Assembly: GCA_024398955.1 (NCBI GenBank)
Contig: JAKSIG010000008.1
Location: 1-64,000 of the forward strand
Length of the DNA stretch: 64,000 nucleotides
Direction: 5' to 3'
Origin: Fibrobacter sp.
GTDB taxonomy: Bacteria; Fibrobacterota; Fibrobacteria; Fibrobacterales; Fibrobacteraceae
Shown here: piece by piece, positions 25,226 through 32,821 of the stretch
Position numbering within the stretch: position 1 is the stretch's first letter
How the letters are laid out: each line of letters begins with the position of its first letter
Translations under genes and position numbers: made by a program
Notes under the pieces: model-generated
Seen by the model: only the letters and a program-made list of their open reading frames with translations
Database searches by the model: none
Told to the model about the DNA's origin: nothing

Positions 25226-26590
25226 TCACAAGCAGATTGCCATATAAGGCGGAATGCAAACAGTATCATCGTTCCGAATGGCAAAATTCTTCGGATGGAT
25301 TATATAAGAAGTCTTAATACGCTTTTTGAATTTCTTCTTAAACGATTCAAGCGATGTGGTTGTGTAATTTTTTGAAGACTTGACTTCGATTGGAATGATT
25401 CTTGAACCTACCGAATCAGATTCGCTAATCATAAAATCAATTTCAATATCGTTGCGATGTTTTTCCTGATTGAAATGGGTATAAAAATAAAGCTTATGTC
25501 CTTGAGATACAAGCATCTGCGCAATGACATTTTCAAAGAGCATACCCTTATTGATCGCAAGCTTTTCGTTCATGATTTCCTTGTACAAGGATTCCTTTGA
25601 AATCTGATTTTCGCCAAAAGCCATAGAGAACAAAAGGCCTGTATCGCCCATATAGCACTTGACTGCGGAATCGTCCGCGTTCAAGCCAAAGCCAATATTT
25701 GGATCGGAGCACTTGAAACAGTTGTTTGCAATCATGGAATTGGAAAGCCACAGGAAGGTATTCTCATAGCTATTTTCACTACCGAGCCCCCCAGCGATCT
25801 TTGAAAATACAACTCGCTTTTCGTGCTTAGACAAAAATGCAGGAATCTGTTCAAATGTCGAAAGGACTTTCCCCTTATACGAGCCCTTGATTTTTTGAAC
25901 ATCCTTTTTGTAGAGTTCAATAATCTTGCGCTTTGCCTTGTCGCTATAGTCAAAGCTGTAAGTATTTTCCAGGAACGCGGCAATGGATTGAGGCATGCCC
26001 CCTATCAAAATATACTGCTTGAATAGACGCATGCACTCCTTATGGAGTGGTTCATCCAACGCCTTCTTTCTTGAAAAAGCATCGCGGATAAAGTCACATA
26101 TATTCGGCTTATCCATCGCCCAGCAAAATTCCTCAAAATCCATAGGGAACATCTGGATTGATGTTTCTTCCGAGGGGATGGTAATATCCTTGACATTTTC
26201 GTAAATGGAAATAAGTGAGCCGGTTTCTATATAATCAAACCTGCCGTCTTTCACCAATTTTTTGATGGATTGCCTTGCCTTCGGAAATTTTTGTACCTCA
26301 TCAAAAATAATCAGGGATTCCCTGGGATGAAGATTCACTCCGTACACATAGGAAAGCGTATTGAAGAAGGCAGAGAGATCGCTCATTCTGTTAAAGGCAT
26401 CAAGTACAGCCTTTTCGCAGTCATTAAAATCAATCAGAATATAGGAACGGTATTCGTTCTTCGCGAATTCTTCTACGATGGTACTTTTTCCAATACGACG
26501 CGCGCCCTCTATAAGAAGGGCTTCTCGACCTTTGGATTCTTCCTTCCAGTTCAGAAGTTCTTGATAAATCTTGCGTCTAAAAGTAATCAT
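25226..26590 (-). CDS. AAA ATPase with DUF4143 domain (ATPase 1)
   Basis: 454 residues. N-terminal AAA_14-type ATPase with Walker A GARRIGKST (29-37) and Walker B 'SLIIFDEVQKFPKA'. The C-terminal DUF4143 region ends in a PD-(D/E)XK-like core 'IEIDFMISES...IPIEVKSS'. Family members are common, multicopy and of unknown function. The gene lies between the two restriction subunits and is only 8 nt from the endonuclease, suggesting coupling. Three 17-bp repeats with a 34-bp period lie just upstream, and the nearest covers the predicted -35. Confidence 0.87.
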   Translation of the reverse strand: MITFRRKIYQELLNWKEESKGREALLIEGARRIGKSTIVEEFAKNEYRSYILIDFNDCEKAVLDAFNRMSDLSAFFNTLSYVYGVNLHPRESLIIFDEVQKFPKARQSIKKLVKDGRFDYIETGSLISIYENVKDITIPSEETSIQMFPMDFEEFCWAMDKPNICDFIRDAFSRKKALDEPLHKECMRLFKQYILIGGMPQSIAAFLENTYSFDYSDKAKRKIIELYKKDVQKIKGSYKGKVLSTFEQIPAFLSKHEKRVVFSKIAGGLGSENSYENTFLWLSNSMIANNCFKCSDPNIGFGLNADDSAVKCYMGDTGLLFSMAFGENQISKESLYKEIMNEKLAINKGMLFENVIAQMLVSQGHKLYFYTHFNQEKHRNDIEIDFMISESDSVGSRIIPIEVKSSKNYTTTSLESFKKKFKKRIKTSYIIHPKNFAIRNDDTVCIPPYMAICL

Positions 26591-26612
26591 GAGATCAGTC
26601 CCGGATGCTCAT

Positions 26613-26641
26613 AATATACTTAATAAACATAAAAAACGCAA
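26613..26641 (-). promoter_or_regulatory. Predicted promoter of ATPase 1
   Basis: On the minus strand: TTGCGT (26641-26636), a 17-bp spacer, and TATATT (26618-26613). The -35 lies inside the repeat at 26632-26648, so a protein bound to the repeat would block or recruit polymerase. GGGA 8 nt before the ATG is a plausible ribosome-binding site. Confidence 0.55.
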
Positions 26642-26716
26642 GGTATTCTACTGCTTATTCATGTTAAAAACGCAAAGTATTTTATATCAAAATAACGGCA
26701 AAAACGCAGAGTATTT
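26632..26716. repeat. Three direct repeats, exact 34-bp period, upstream of ATPase 1
   Basis: Copies of AAAAACGCARRGTATTY at 26632-26648, 26666-26682 and 26700-26716 start exactly 34 bp apart, with non-conserved spacers. They fill the gap between the McrB-like gene and ATPase 1 and match two more copies beyond the endonuclease gene. The layout suggests an operator or iteron array on one face of the helix. Confidence 0.88.
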
Positions 26717-26732
26717 TTAATTTTTGTAGCTA

Positions 26733-28538
26733 TCACGCCCCAAAACTCTTAAACACCCCAAATTTGAGTTCATGGAATTTTGAAATCAGGGTTTCTAGCG
26801 TATCACAACCTTCGGCAAAAATCTGCGTGCGCTTGAACTTGAATGCATCATCCCATAAATATTTCAGAACCTTTTCGGCAAAGACCTTTTCTGAAATTTC
26901 GCCATTCACATTGCATACAAACCAGACTCCAAGGCGCTTGTCTTCGGTACTGGATAGGCCCTTGAGCACCTGCGTAATCTTGCTGTTGGCCCATTCCCAG
27001 AATTCGCCCCAGGTGGTTTCTGTCCCAACAATTTTTGCATTGTGCTGATTGCGGATAGCTTCGGTTTTAAAACCGTCAACTTCACCTTTTGCAAATTCAT
27101 TACGGACCAGCTCCATGCCGAAGCGACGCTGGAAAGCGTTATCCAAAGTGAACACGTTTTGGTCGCTTGTGTTCATGGTTGCAAAAATGGACAGGTTGGG
27201 CGGCAAGCGGATTGCTGTATTTTCGGTGAAACGAAGTTTTCCATTTTCACCAAAACCCAGCCAGTTAATGTCTATCGATTTATAGGCAGAAACTTCGCCC
27301 CTTCCGTCTTCTTCAGAAAATTCTACCGGAGTGTCACAACCGTCGTGAGATTCATTTGCAAAGCTCTTGATATCGCGAATGTAGTCGTTCAAATCTTCAT
27401 GGTCAACGCCGTAAACACTCCAGCCGGGGCCGTAGCCAAACTCGTCCTTTTCATCATTCGGCTTTATACGGTCGCACAGCTGGAAAACTTCGCCAAGAAT
27501 TGCCGAAGCCTTTCCGCGATTGATTTCATCAATGACCAAGTAAAATTCCTGATTCGGGTTCAGGTAAGCACGGCGCAAAATTTTTGCAAAAGGGCCTGCC
27601 ACAAATTCATAAGTTACGGAATGGTTTCTCACCTTTGGGCGAATCTGGCCAATAAATTCTGAATTTGTATAATCCGGATGGAAGACAACGCAGACCTTGT
27701 TGAAGTCAGGGACACTCTTCAACTTTTCCTTGATGGTGTTTGATTTTCCACAGCCAGGAACGCCATAGTAAATGATCTGGGAGGGGGGGAATACTGGGTA
27801 AGCAGGCTGTTTGCTTGACGACGAATCTATCGCATTTGATTCTTTAAGAAAATTTGAATAGTGATTTAAAGCTGTGAGAGGACGACCGTTTTGATCTTTT
27901 TCATTTACATCATTCCATGTCGAGAGATTTAAAATACGATTCTTTTCGACTTCGTAACTAGTACTTTTCGCGAATCGAAAAAGATTTCCGATATTGGCAT
28001 TTGGAATTTTTTCGTCTAACCATTTTTCAATTATATCGACAACATGCTTTTGAAATTCAACTTTTCCCTTGCAATTTTGAGAAAGCCATATTATAAAATC
28101 GGTCTTTCTGTCCTCAATAGACTCTTCAGTAAAATTTTCAGTTAATGTCTTATCTTTTAAAAACTCATCAAAAAAAACATGCAAAGAAATGTGTTCATGA
28201 ATTTTTTTAGGGATACTCGGACTATTGCCTTGATACACATTCCACAATTCACTTTCTTGTTTTTCGTGCACAAGAACAAATTGTTCCCGCCGAAGTAAAG
28301 ACACACCTGAAAAAATATCATCTGTTAAATTCTGTCCATTCAAGGAATCTAACAAAAGTATGAATTGATTCCTGAGAATGCCACTATTTAGTCTGTTCCT
28401 TCCATTACCACTACCGGCAACAGTGTATTCAGACCTAACAAATGCCTTTGCAGTATTTAAACTAGTTTCATCATTTTTTGTGTCTTGGTTAAATCCATAT
28501 TTCGCAAACAACTGATTCGCATCATTTTTTCCAAACAT
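26733..28538 (-). CDS. McrB-like AAA+ restriction subunit (LlaJI R1 type)
   Basis: 601 residues. A poorly conserved N-terminal ~255 residues, perhaps a DNA-recognition part, precedes a McrB-type AAA+ domain. It has Walker A 'YGVPGCGKSNTI', Walker B 'YLVIDEINRGKASAILGEVF', the GTP-specificity-like NTSD in 'FATMNTSDQNVFTLDNAFQR' and an arginine pair in QRRF. A GTG at 28550 is possible, but ATG 28538 overlaps the methyltransferase stop as TGATG, the expected coupling. It would power DNA translocation for the LlaJI-type nuclease. The region is AT-rich. Confidence 0.85.
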   Translation of the reverse strand: MFGKNDANQLFAKYGFNQDTKNDETSLNTAKAFVRSEYTVAGSGNGRNRLNSGILRNQFILLLDSLNGQNLTDDIFSGVSLLRREQFVLVHEKQESELWNVYQGNSPSIPKKIHEHISLHVFFDEFLKDKTLTENFTEESIEDRKTDFIIWLSQNCKGKVEFQKHVVDIIEKWLDEKIPNANIGNLFRFAKSTSYEVEKNRILNLSTWNDVNEKDQNGRPLTALNHYSNFLKESNAIDSSSSKQPAYPVFPPSQIIYYGVPGCGKSNTIKEKLKSVPDFNKVCVVFHPDYTNSEFIGQIRPKVRNHSVTYEFVAGPFAKILRRAYLNPNQEFYLVIDEINRGKASAILGEVFQLCDRIKPNDEKDEFGYGPGWSVYGVDHEDLNDYIRDIKSFANESHDGCDTPVEFSEEDGRGEVSAYKSIDINWLGFGENGKLRFTENTAIRLPPNLSIFATMNTSDQNVFTLDNAFQRRFGMELVRNEFAKGEVDGFKTEAIRNQHNAKIVGTETTWGEFWEWANSKITQVLKGLSSTEDKRLGVWFVCNVNGEISEKVFAEKVLKYLWDDAFKFKRTQIFAEGCDTLETLISKFHELKFGVFKSFGA

Positions 28539-29545
28539 CACGCACCCCACTTTTTCAAATTTGTCTTACCCTGGGGTTCTGGAGAACTTGCACCAAGCGG
28601 AAAGCCCATAAGATATTCAGCATTCTTTGGCGACGGTTTATCAAAAACCTTTTTGAAATTTCTACAGCCCTGATGTTTCATCATAGATGGTGCTGAATAA
28701 TTCGCCATAGTGGTAGGAGTATGAACCAAGCCCATATCCTCACCAAAAGTTTCTTTAATCCATGTTTTTTGAATTTCAAAAACCTTTGCAATTTCCTCAT
28801 CAGATACAACTTCCGTATAATCCCCACCTTCAACATGGCGATTCACTAAGATTCTAAATGCAGATGCAGCAACAAAGGGTGACTGCGCATTACCAACACC
28901 TTTCAATTGTTCACGACGATCAGTCGCAGCTACATCATTTCCCAATAGATCAGGATTTTTACTCCAATACTTTCCTTTAAAAACGGGCAAAGAAAGAATA
29001 TGTTCCTTTACTTTTCCAAAAACTTTTTCGTTCTTTACAGCCAATAACCAAAAGCGATTTCTTTGATGATCGGCACCTAAATCTGAGCAGCTTAATCTAC
29101 AGAACTTAACCTTATATCCAATTGATTCTAGGTCAGACTTAGCTTTGCTTATCGCACGTAAAACAACATTTTCGCCAAAAACTACAGGAGCATCGGATTC
29201 TTTCACGAATCTGAACATTTCATCCCAAAGATTTTTTTCGGCAATATTCTTACCATGCGCCGCCGTACTGAATGCCTGACACGGAAACCCTCCACAAAGG
29301 ACATCAAACTTTCCTTTAAAGTCTTTGCCATCTAAAGCACGAAGATCACCATAAATTTCAAATTCATTCATCCAGCCATCTTTCTGACGCTGTTTTAAAA
29401 CCTTCTGGCAAAACTCACTGATTTCAACACCAGCACAGCACTGATGTCCAAGAAGTTCACCTCCATAAATTCCACCGCCGATTCCAGCGAATAAATGAAA
29501 CTCTTTTACTTGCGATTCATTCGCAACATCCTTTGTAGACGCCAT
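28538..29545 (-). CDS. DNA (cytosine-5) methyltransferase
   Basis: A 335-residue C5 methyltransferase with motif I 'LFAGIGGGIYG', motif IV with catalytic Cys 'GGFPCQAFS', motif VI ENV, motif VIII 'DHQRNRFW', and the C-terminal 'GNAQSPFVAASAFRILVN'. It protects host DNA from the restriction subunits encoded just downstream. The target-recognition region is short. LlaJI itself has two C5 methyltransferases, while only one is present here, so the recognition site may be palindromic or the second enzyme may lie elsewhere. Confidence 0.92.
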   Translation of the reverse strand: MASTKDVANESQVKEFHLFAGIGGGIYGGELLGHQCCAGVEISEFCQKVLKQRQKDGWMNEFEIYGDLRALDGKDFKGKFDVLCGGFPCQAFSTAAHGKNIAEKNLWDEMFRFVKESDAPVVFGENVVLRAISKAKSDLESIGYKVKFCRLSCSDLGADHQRNRFWLLAVKNEKVFGKVKEHILSLPVFKGKYWSKNPDLLGNDVAATDRREQLKGVGNAQSPFVAASAFRILVNRHVEGGDYTEVVSDEEIAKVFEIQKTWIKETFGEDMGLVHTPTTMANYSAPSMMKHQGCRNFKKVFDKPSPKNAEYLMGFPLGASSPEPQGKTNLKKWGA

Positions 29546-29561
29546 CTACTCGCTCCAATCA

Positions 29562-29592
29562 AAAAGGGTTGAACCTGAGTTCAGCCCTTTGT
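29562..29592 (-). terminator. Hairpin upstream of the methyltransferase gene
   Basis: AAAGGGTTGAAC / GTTCAGCCCTTT (11 of 12 pairs plus a wobble). On the minus strand it is followed by TTGATTGG, ~17 bp before the methyltransferase ATG. It may end transcripts coming from the structured region on the right, or act as a leader hairpin. Confidence 0.5.
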
Positions 29593-29921
29593 TCGGAGCA
29601 ATTCACTAAGACACTGTATATTTCAAAAACAAATCGGCCATACACCAAAAACGCCTTGGCGCGCATGCACAAAAGCGAAGGTCGAGACCGCTGGGTACAC
29701 GACCCCCAGGGTACAATGCGCCCATGGCATTCATGGGCATCCGAGATTTGTCCTGTTCCTTGTGCGTAAAGAGTGTCGAAGTTCCTAGCCGAGAACGAGA
29801 GCAAAACTCACATTGCGAGAGTCATAGAAAAACTTGTCTACATGGTTTATTCATGTCCGAGCATCAAGAGTTTCTACAAAACTCACCGAGCGCCCTCATC
29901 CAGCTCGGACCAACGAAAAAA
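29593..29921. other. Non-coding, hairpin-rich region with a truncated repeat copy
   Basis: No gene is seen. Hairpins include GCCCATG-gcatt-CATGGGC (29720-29738), GAGTTT...AAACTC (near 29868-29884) and a longer pair GTCCGAGC/GCTCGGAC (~29856 to ~29910). 29772-29827 matches the right end of the structured element found complete at 29922-30181 and 31664-31945 (TGTCGAAGTT.CTAG and CAAAACTCACATT), so it is a truncated third copy. Confidence 0.55.
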
Positions 29922-30181
29922 GGCGCCAGACCGAACGCATTTATCAGCTAGAGGCCTTCGACAACCTGACACAAATAAATACGACGATCCGCGCCCAATT
30001 GCACAATCTAGCGTACATTCATCCAGAATGCACACAACGCAAAACATGGCCGTCCGGTAAACCGGGCGGCAAGCACGTCGTTTCGTCTTACTCACCGTGT
30101 CTTGAAATGTCGAAGTTTCTAGCTGTGAATAAGAGAACTCTTATGGAGATGAATATAGAATAAAATCACTTTTACAGTCAA
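29922..30181. repeat. Structured repeat element, copy 1
   Basis: This ~260-bp element recurs at 31664-31945. Its ends pair with each other: AGCTAGA/TCTAGCT, CTTCGACA/TGTCGAAG and GACAC/GTGTC (29946-30124). The interior differs between copies but keeps its pairing: ACGACG/CGTCGT here, a hairpin GCCGTCCGG-taaa-CCGGGCGGC (30049-30070), and GTACATTC/GAATGCAC. A U-G wobble in the hairpin favours plus-strand RNA. It may be a structured RNA gene or a palindromic mobile element. No open reading frame of note. Confidence 0.7.
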
Positions 30182-30234
30182 CCAAGGCCATATTTATTTG
30201 ACCCGTTTTGACCGTACGGGGGAACACCCAAGTT

Positions 30235-31545
30235 TCAAAGTCCTTCCGAGGCTATCCACTTCAAATAGAATTCCACCAGGTAGAGCGGCACATTGACCAT
30301 CTGCTCCTGCTCGCGGTAATCCGACATGGAAAATCGGATGCCCTTTAGCTGCGCGTTTGTTTTCAGCACCGTCGAAAGGGATTTCGCCTTGAGGTTTTCT
30401 TCGGCCTTGACTTCGGTGGGGTAAACGGCTCCACGCTGAAAGACAAAATCAATTTCCGAAGTTGAATTTTCGTTCGTGTAATAATACAGGGGCTGCCTCA
30501 TGGTCGCAATGTATTGCTGGGCGACATATTGCTCGGTAAAAGCCCCCTTGTATTCCGTTATCATCTTGGACTCGGCCAAAATTTCCTTGGCGGGAATGTC
30601 CGACATGGCACCGAGAAGCCCGAGATCGTTTACAAAGAGCTTGAAGCACCCCATGTCTTCGTAAAACTTGACGGGCATTTCGACCTTATTGATTCGACAA
30701 ACCTTATGGACGAGCCCTGCGTTGATGAGCCATTGGACTGCGTTTTCGTACTCCTTCGCCCTACCGCCCTTGCGGAGCGCTCCCCATATAAATTTCTTGT
30801 TCTCTTTAGCCAATTGGCTTGGGATCGAGTTCCATACGGCGGAAACTTTCGCAAGTTCGTTGGAGGGAATGTGCTTGGAGAAATCATCCCGATAATCGTC
30901 GAGAATCCGTTTCTGGATTTCACGGACTTCAAGGATGTTCTTGCGATCCACATAAGCGAGTACCGCCTCGGGCATTCCACCCACATAATAATACTGTCTT
31001 AAAAGTTCTATCAGTTTGGCCTTCAGGACGGCATATTCGTCGAACCTGAACGCGTTTAGGTGCATAAGCAGATTTTTTTCGCCAAGGGCATCTAGAAATT
31101 CGCTAAATGATAGCGGGCTCAATTTAAGCCTATCCACTTTTCCTACAGGGAACCCTGAGCCAGAATGGACCTGAAGCCCGAGCAGGGAACCCGCGACAAC
31201 AACGTGGTATCCGGGCGCATTCTCGCAAAAATACTTTAACGCAGTCAGACCCTGGGGCTGCTGCTGGATTTCGTCAAAAATGATAAGCGTTTTGCCAGGT
31301 TCCACGACCTGTGAAGTAATGGCGGAAACAGCTCGCAAAATCCTGTCGATGTTGAAGTCCGCGAACAGGAACTTGGAGGAATCGTCCGTATCGCAGTTTA
31401 TATAGGCGACATTCTCGAATTCGTTCTTTCCGAATTCCTTGAGCAGCCATGTTTTGCCGACCTGCCTTGCCCCCTCCAAAATGAGGGGTTTACGGTGCGC
31501 GCCGTTTTTCCATTTCAGTAGATCTTCATAAAGAAAACGCTTCAT
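30235..31545 (-). CDS. AAA ATPase with DUF4143 domain (ATPase 2)
   Basis: 436 residues, same architecture as ATPase 1 but strongly diverged. Walker A GARQVGKT (25-32), Walker B 'TLIIFDEIQQQPQGL', sensor-like 'VVVAGSLLGLQ', and a C-terminal PD-(D/E)XK-like 'TSEIDFVFQRGAVYPTEVKA'. The gene stands alone between two direct copies of a structured ~260-bp element. Three 15-bp repeats with a 32-bp period lie directly upstream, and TATATA lies a few nt before the ATG, so the mRNA is probably leaderless. Family function is unknown. Confidence 0.87.
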   Translation of the reverse strand: MKRFLYEDLLKWKNGAHRKPLILEGARQVGKTWLLKEFGKNEFENVAYINCDTDDSSKFLFADFNIDRILRAVSAITSQVVEPGKTLIIFDEIQQQPQGLTALKYFCENAPGYHVVVAGSLLGLQVHSGSGFPVGKVDRLKLSPLSFSEFLDALGEKNLLMHLNAFRFDEYAVLKAKLIELLRQYYYVGGMPEAVLAYVDRKNILEVREIQKRILDDYRDDFSKHIPSNELAKVSAVWNSIPSQLAKENKKFIWGALRKGGRAKEYENAVQWLINAGLVHKVCRINKVEMPVKFYEDMGCFKLFVNDLGLLGAMSDIPAKEILAESKMITEYKGAFTEQYVAQQYIATMRQPLYYYTNENSTSEIDFVFQRGAVYPTEVKAEENLKAKSLSTVLKTNAQLKGIRFSMSDYREQEQMVNVPLYLVEFYLKWIASEGL

Positions 31546-31556
31546 ACTCTATATAT

Positions 31557-31635
31557 ACATTTTTCTTGACGAATTTTTAGCGCTATTTACATTTTTCTAG
31601 GCGTAATTTAAACACTGCGCACATTTTTCTAGGCG
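31557..31635. repeat. Three direct repeats, exact 32-bp period, upstream of ATPase 2
   Basis: ACATTTTTCTTGACG (31557-31571) and two copies of ACATTTTTCTAGGCG (31589-31603, 31621-31635) start exactly 32 bp apart. The nearest abuts the predicted -10 of ATPase 2. The sequence is unrelated to the ATPase 1 repeats, but number, spacing and position are the same. Confidence 0.87.
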
Positions 31636-31663
31636 AAACAACAATTTCCCACAAAAAAGCCAT

Positions 31664-31945
31664 AGAAAAAAGGCGCGGAATCGCAGGCATTTGTCAGCTA
31701 GAGGCCTTCGACAGCCCGACACAAACAAACACGAACGACCCGCGCCCCATATTCTGGTCACCCAGCAAATGCACATTCAAAAAATTGAAGACGCATTACG
31801 CCAAGCGATGGCGCCAAGGTTAACCTGGCGGCAGACGCGTTCGTTTCGTCTTACTCACCGTGTCTTGAAATGTCGAAGTTTCTAGCTGTGAATAAGAGAA
31901 ATGCTAATGACTTGAATATAGAACAAAATTCACATTCAAGTCAAT
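31664..31945. repeat. Structured repeat element, copy 2
   Basis: Direct copy of the element at 29922-30181, with near-identical ends and a different interior. Pairing is kept with changed bases: ACGAACG/CGTTCGT (31731-31737 with 31838-31844), hairpin GCGCCAAGG-ttaa-CCTGGCGGC (31811-31832, one bulge) and AATGC..TTCAA/TTGAA..GCATT. The outer stem spans 31696-31887. Compensatory changes between the two copies argue for a selected fold. It brackets ATPase 2 together with copy 1. Confidence 0.7.
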
Positions 31946-31983
31946 AGATTCGTGTTTGTTTTACGGACTTTAAAGTACCTCAC

Positions 31984-32718
31984 CTACACTCTCTCGCCTT
32001 TCAGCAAATCGCTTTTTTCCATGAAGTCCAGCAGCTGGTGCTTGGTAGGCAATTTCGGTTTATAGACAGAGGCAAAATCGCTCTTGGCGACACAGGTGGC
32101 AAACTCCACCATTTTGGGTCCGCGGCTCGTAGTGAGCAGGATTCCTACCGGAGGATTATCGCCAGCCTGCATGACCTTATCCCGGTAATGCCTAATGCAG
32201 ATTCCCAACTGATCCAGATCGGCCTTCCGGAATTCGCCATCCTTAAGGTTCACCAGCACATGGCAATGAAGCATGCGGTTGTAAAAGACCCAATCCACGC
32301 ATAGGTCGGGGCCATTCACGGGCAGCTGCTTTGCCCGAGCCTCAAGGCAAAAGCCCAGCCCTAGCGAAAGAAAGAAATTCGCCATACGATCCTGGGACTC
32401 GTAAGGTTCCACATTGTAGGACGACCGCTTTTCGGCAGCGAAGCTGCCCATGAGAAATTCAGCGGCCGACAGCTCCTGCGCCAGGGAGCGTTCCACAGAC
32501 GCCACCTGCAATTCCACCAGCCTTTGCTGTAACCCCTTGCGTTCGGCAATCTGCGCAGAAAGCCCAGGCAGCTCACCCTCCTTGACATAGCGGGATCTGA
32601 CCTTGTCGCCCTCGCGCCACTGCAGGTAATAACGATCCTTACCCTGAATGACCTTCTTGGTGATAGAACCCTTGGGCAAAAGGGCAATTCGATTTTCTAT
32701 ACTTTCAATTTCATTCAT
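31984..32718 (-). CDS. YhcG/DUF1016-like PD-(D/E)XK protein with altered active site
   Basis: 244 residues. The N-terminal ~60 resemble the DUF6788-type domain ('RYYLQWREGDKVRSRYVKEG'), followed by a coiled stretch and a DUF1016 C-terminal-like nuclease fold: 'DLCVDWVFYNRMLHCHVLVN' then 'DGEFRKADLDQLGICIRHYR'. In active relatives the second motif reads ELK; here it is NLK, so the catalytic Glu is missing and it may bind rather than cut DNA. The promoter overlaps TGTAGTTTAT repeats. A restriction-linked or regulatory role is inference. Confidence 0.7.
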   Translation of the reverse strand: MNEIESIENRIALLPKGSITKKVIQGKDRYYLQWREGDKVRSRYVKEGELPGLSAQIAERKGLQQRLVELQVASVERSLAQELSAAEFLMGSFAAEKRSSYNVEPYESQDRMANFFLSLGLGFCLEARAKQLPVNGPDLCVDWVFYNRMLHCHVLVNLKDGEFRKADLDQLGICIRHYRDKVMQAGDNPPVGILLTTSRGPKMVEFATCVAKSDFASVYKPKLPTKHQLLDFMEKSDLLKGERV

Positions 32719-32725
32719 ATACTAC

Positions 32726-32754
32726 AATATAAACTACATAAACTACATTGTCAA
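32726..32754 (-). promoter_or_regulatory. Consensus promoter with TGTAGTTTAT operator repeats
   Basis: On the minus strand TTGACA (32754-32749), a 17-bp spacer and TATATT (32731-32726), only 7 nt before the ATG at 32718: a leaderless transcript is predicted. TGTAGTTTAT occurs twice in the spacer and -10 region. An inverted copy ATAAACTACA lies upstream of the -35, so the -35 is bracketed by an inverted repeat. Confidence 0.75.
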
Positions 32755-32788
32755 GAGGTGTAGTTTATATTTTTTGCATAATCCGGTA

Positions 32789-32821
32789 AAAAAAAAACGG
32801 TCCCTTTAGGGGACCGTTCTT
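32789..32821 (-). terminator. Terminator of the FISUMP lipoprotein gene
   Basis: A 9-bp stem AACGGTCCC/GGGACCGTT; on the minus strand it is followed by a long T run. Confidence 0.85.

Noticed and set aside
23743-26716. Direct repeats considered as a CRISPR array
   Set aside because: Only two and three copies with 17-bp spacers, A/T-rich repeats, no cas genes, and overlap with a promoter.
26632-26716. Tandem repeats considered as a type III antitoxin RNA (ToxI-like)
   Set aside because: Only about half of each 34-bp unit is conserved, no terminator separates repeats from the gene, and the ATPase does not resemble ToxN-type toxins.
29922-30181. Structured element considered as a retron msr/msd
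   Set aside because: No reverse transcriptase gene is nearby.
29922-31945. Structured elements considered as integron attC sites
   Set aside because: They bracket a gene like cassettes, but they lack the GTTRRRY/RYYYAAC core, are too long, and no integrase is present.
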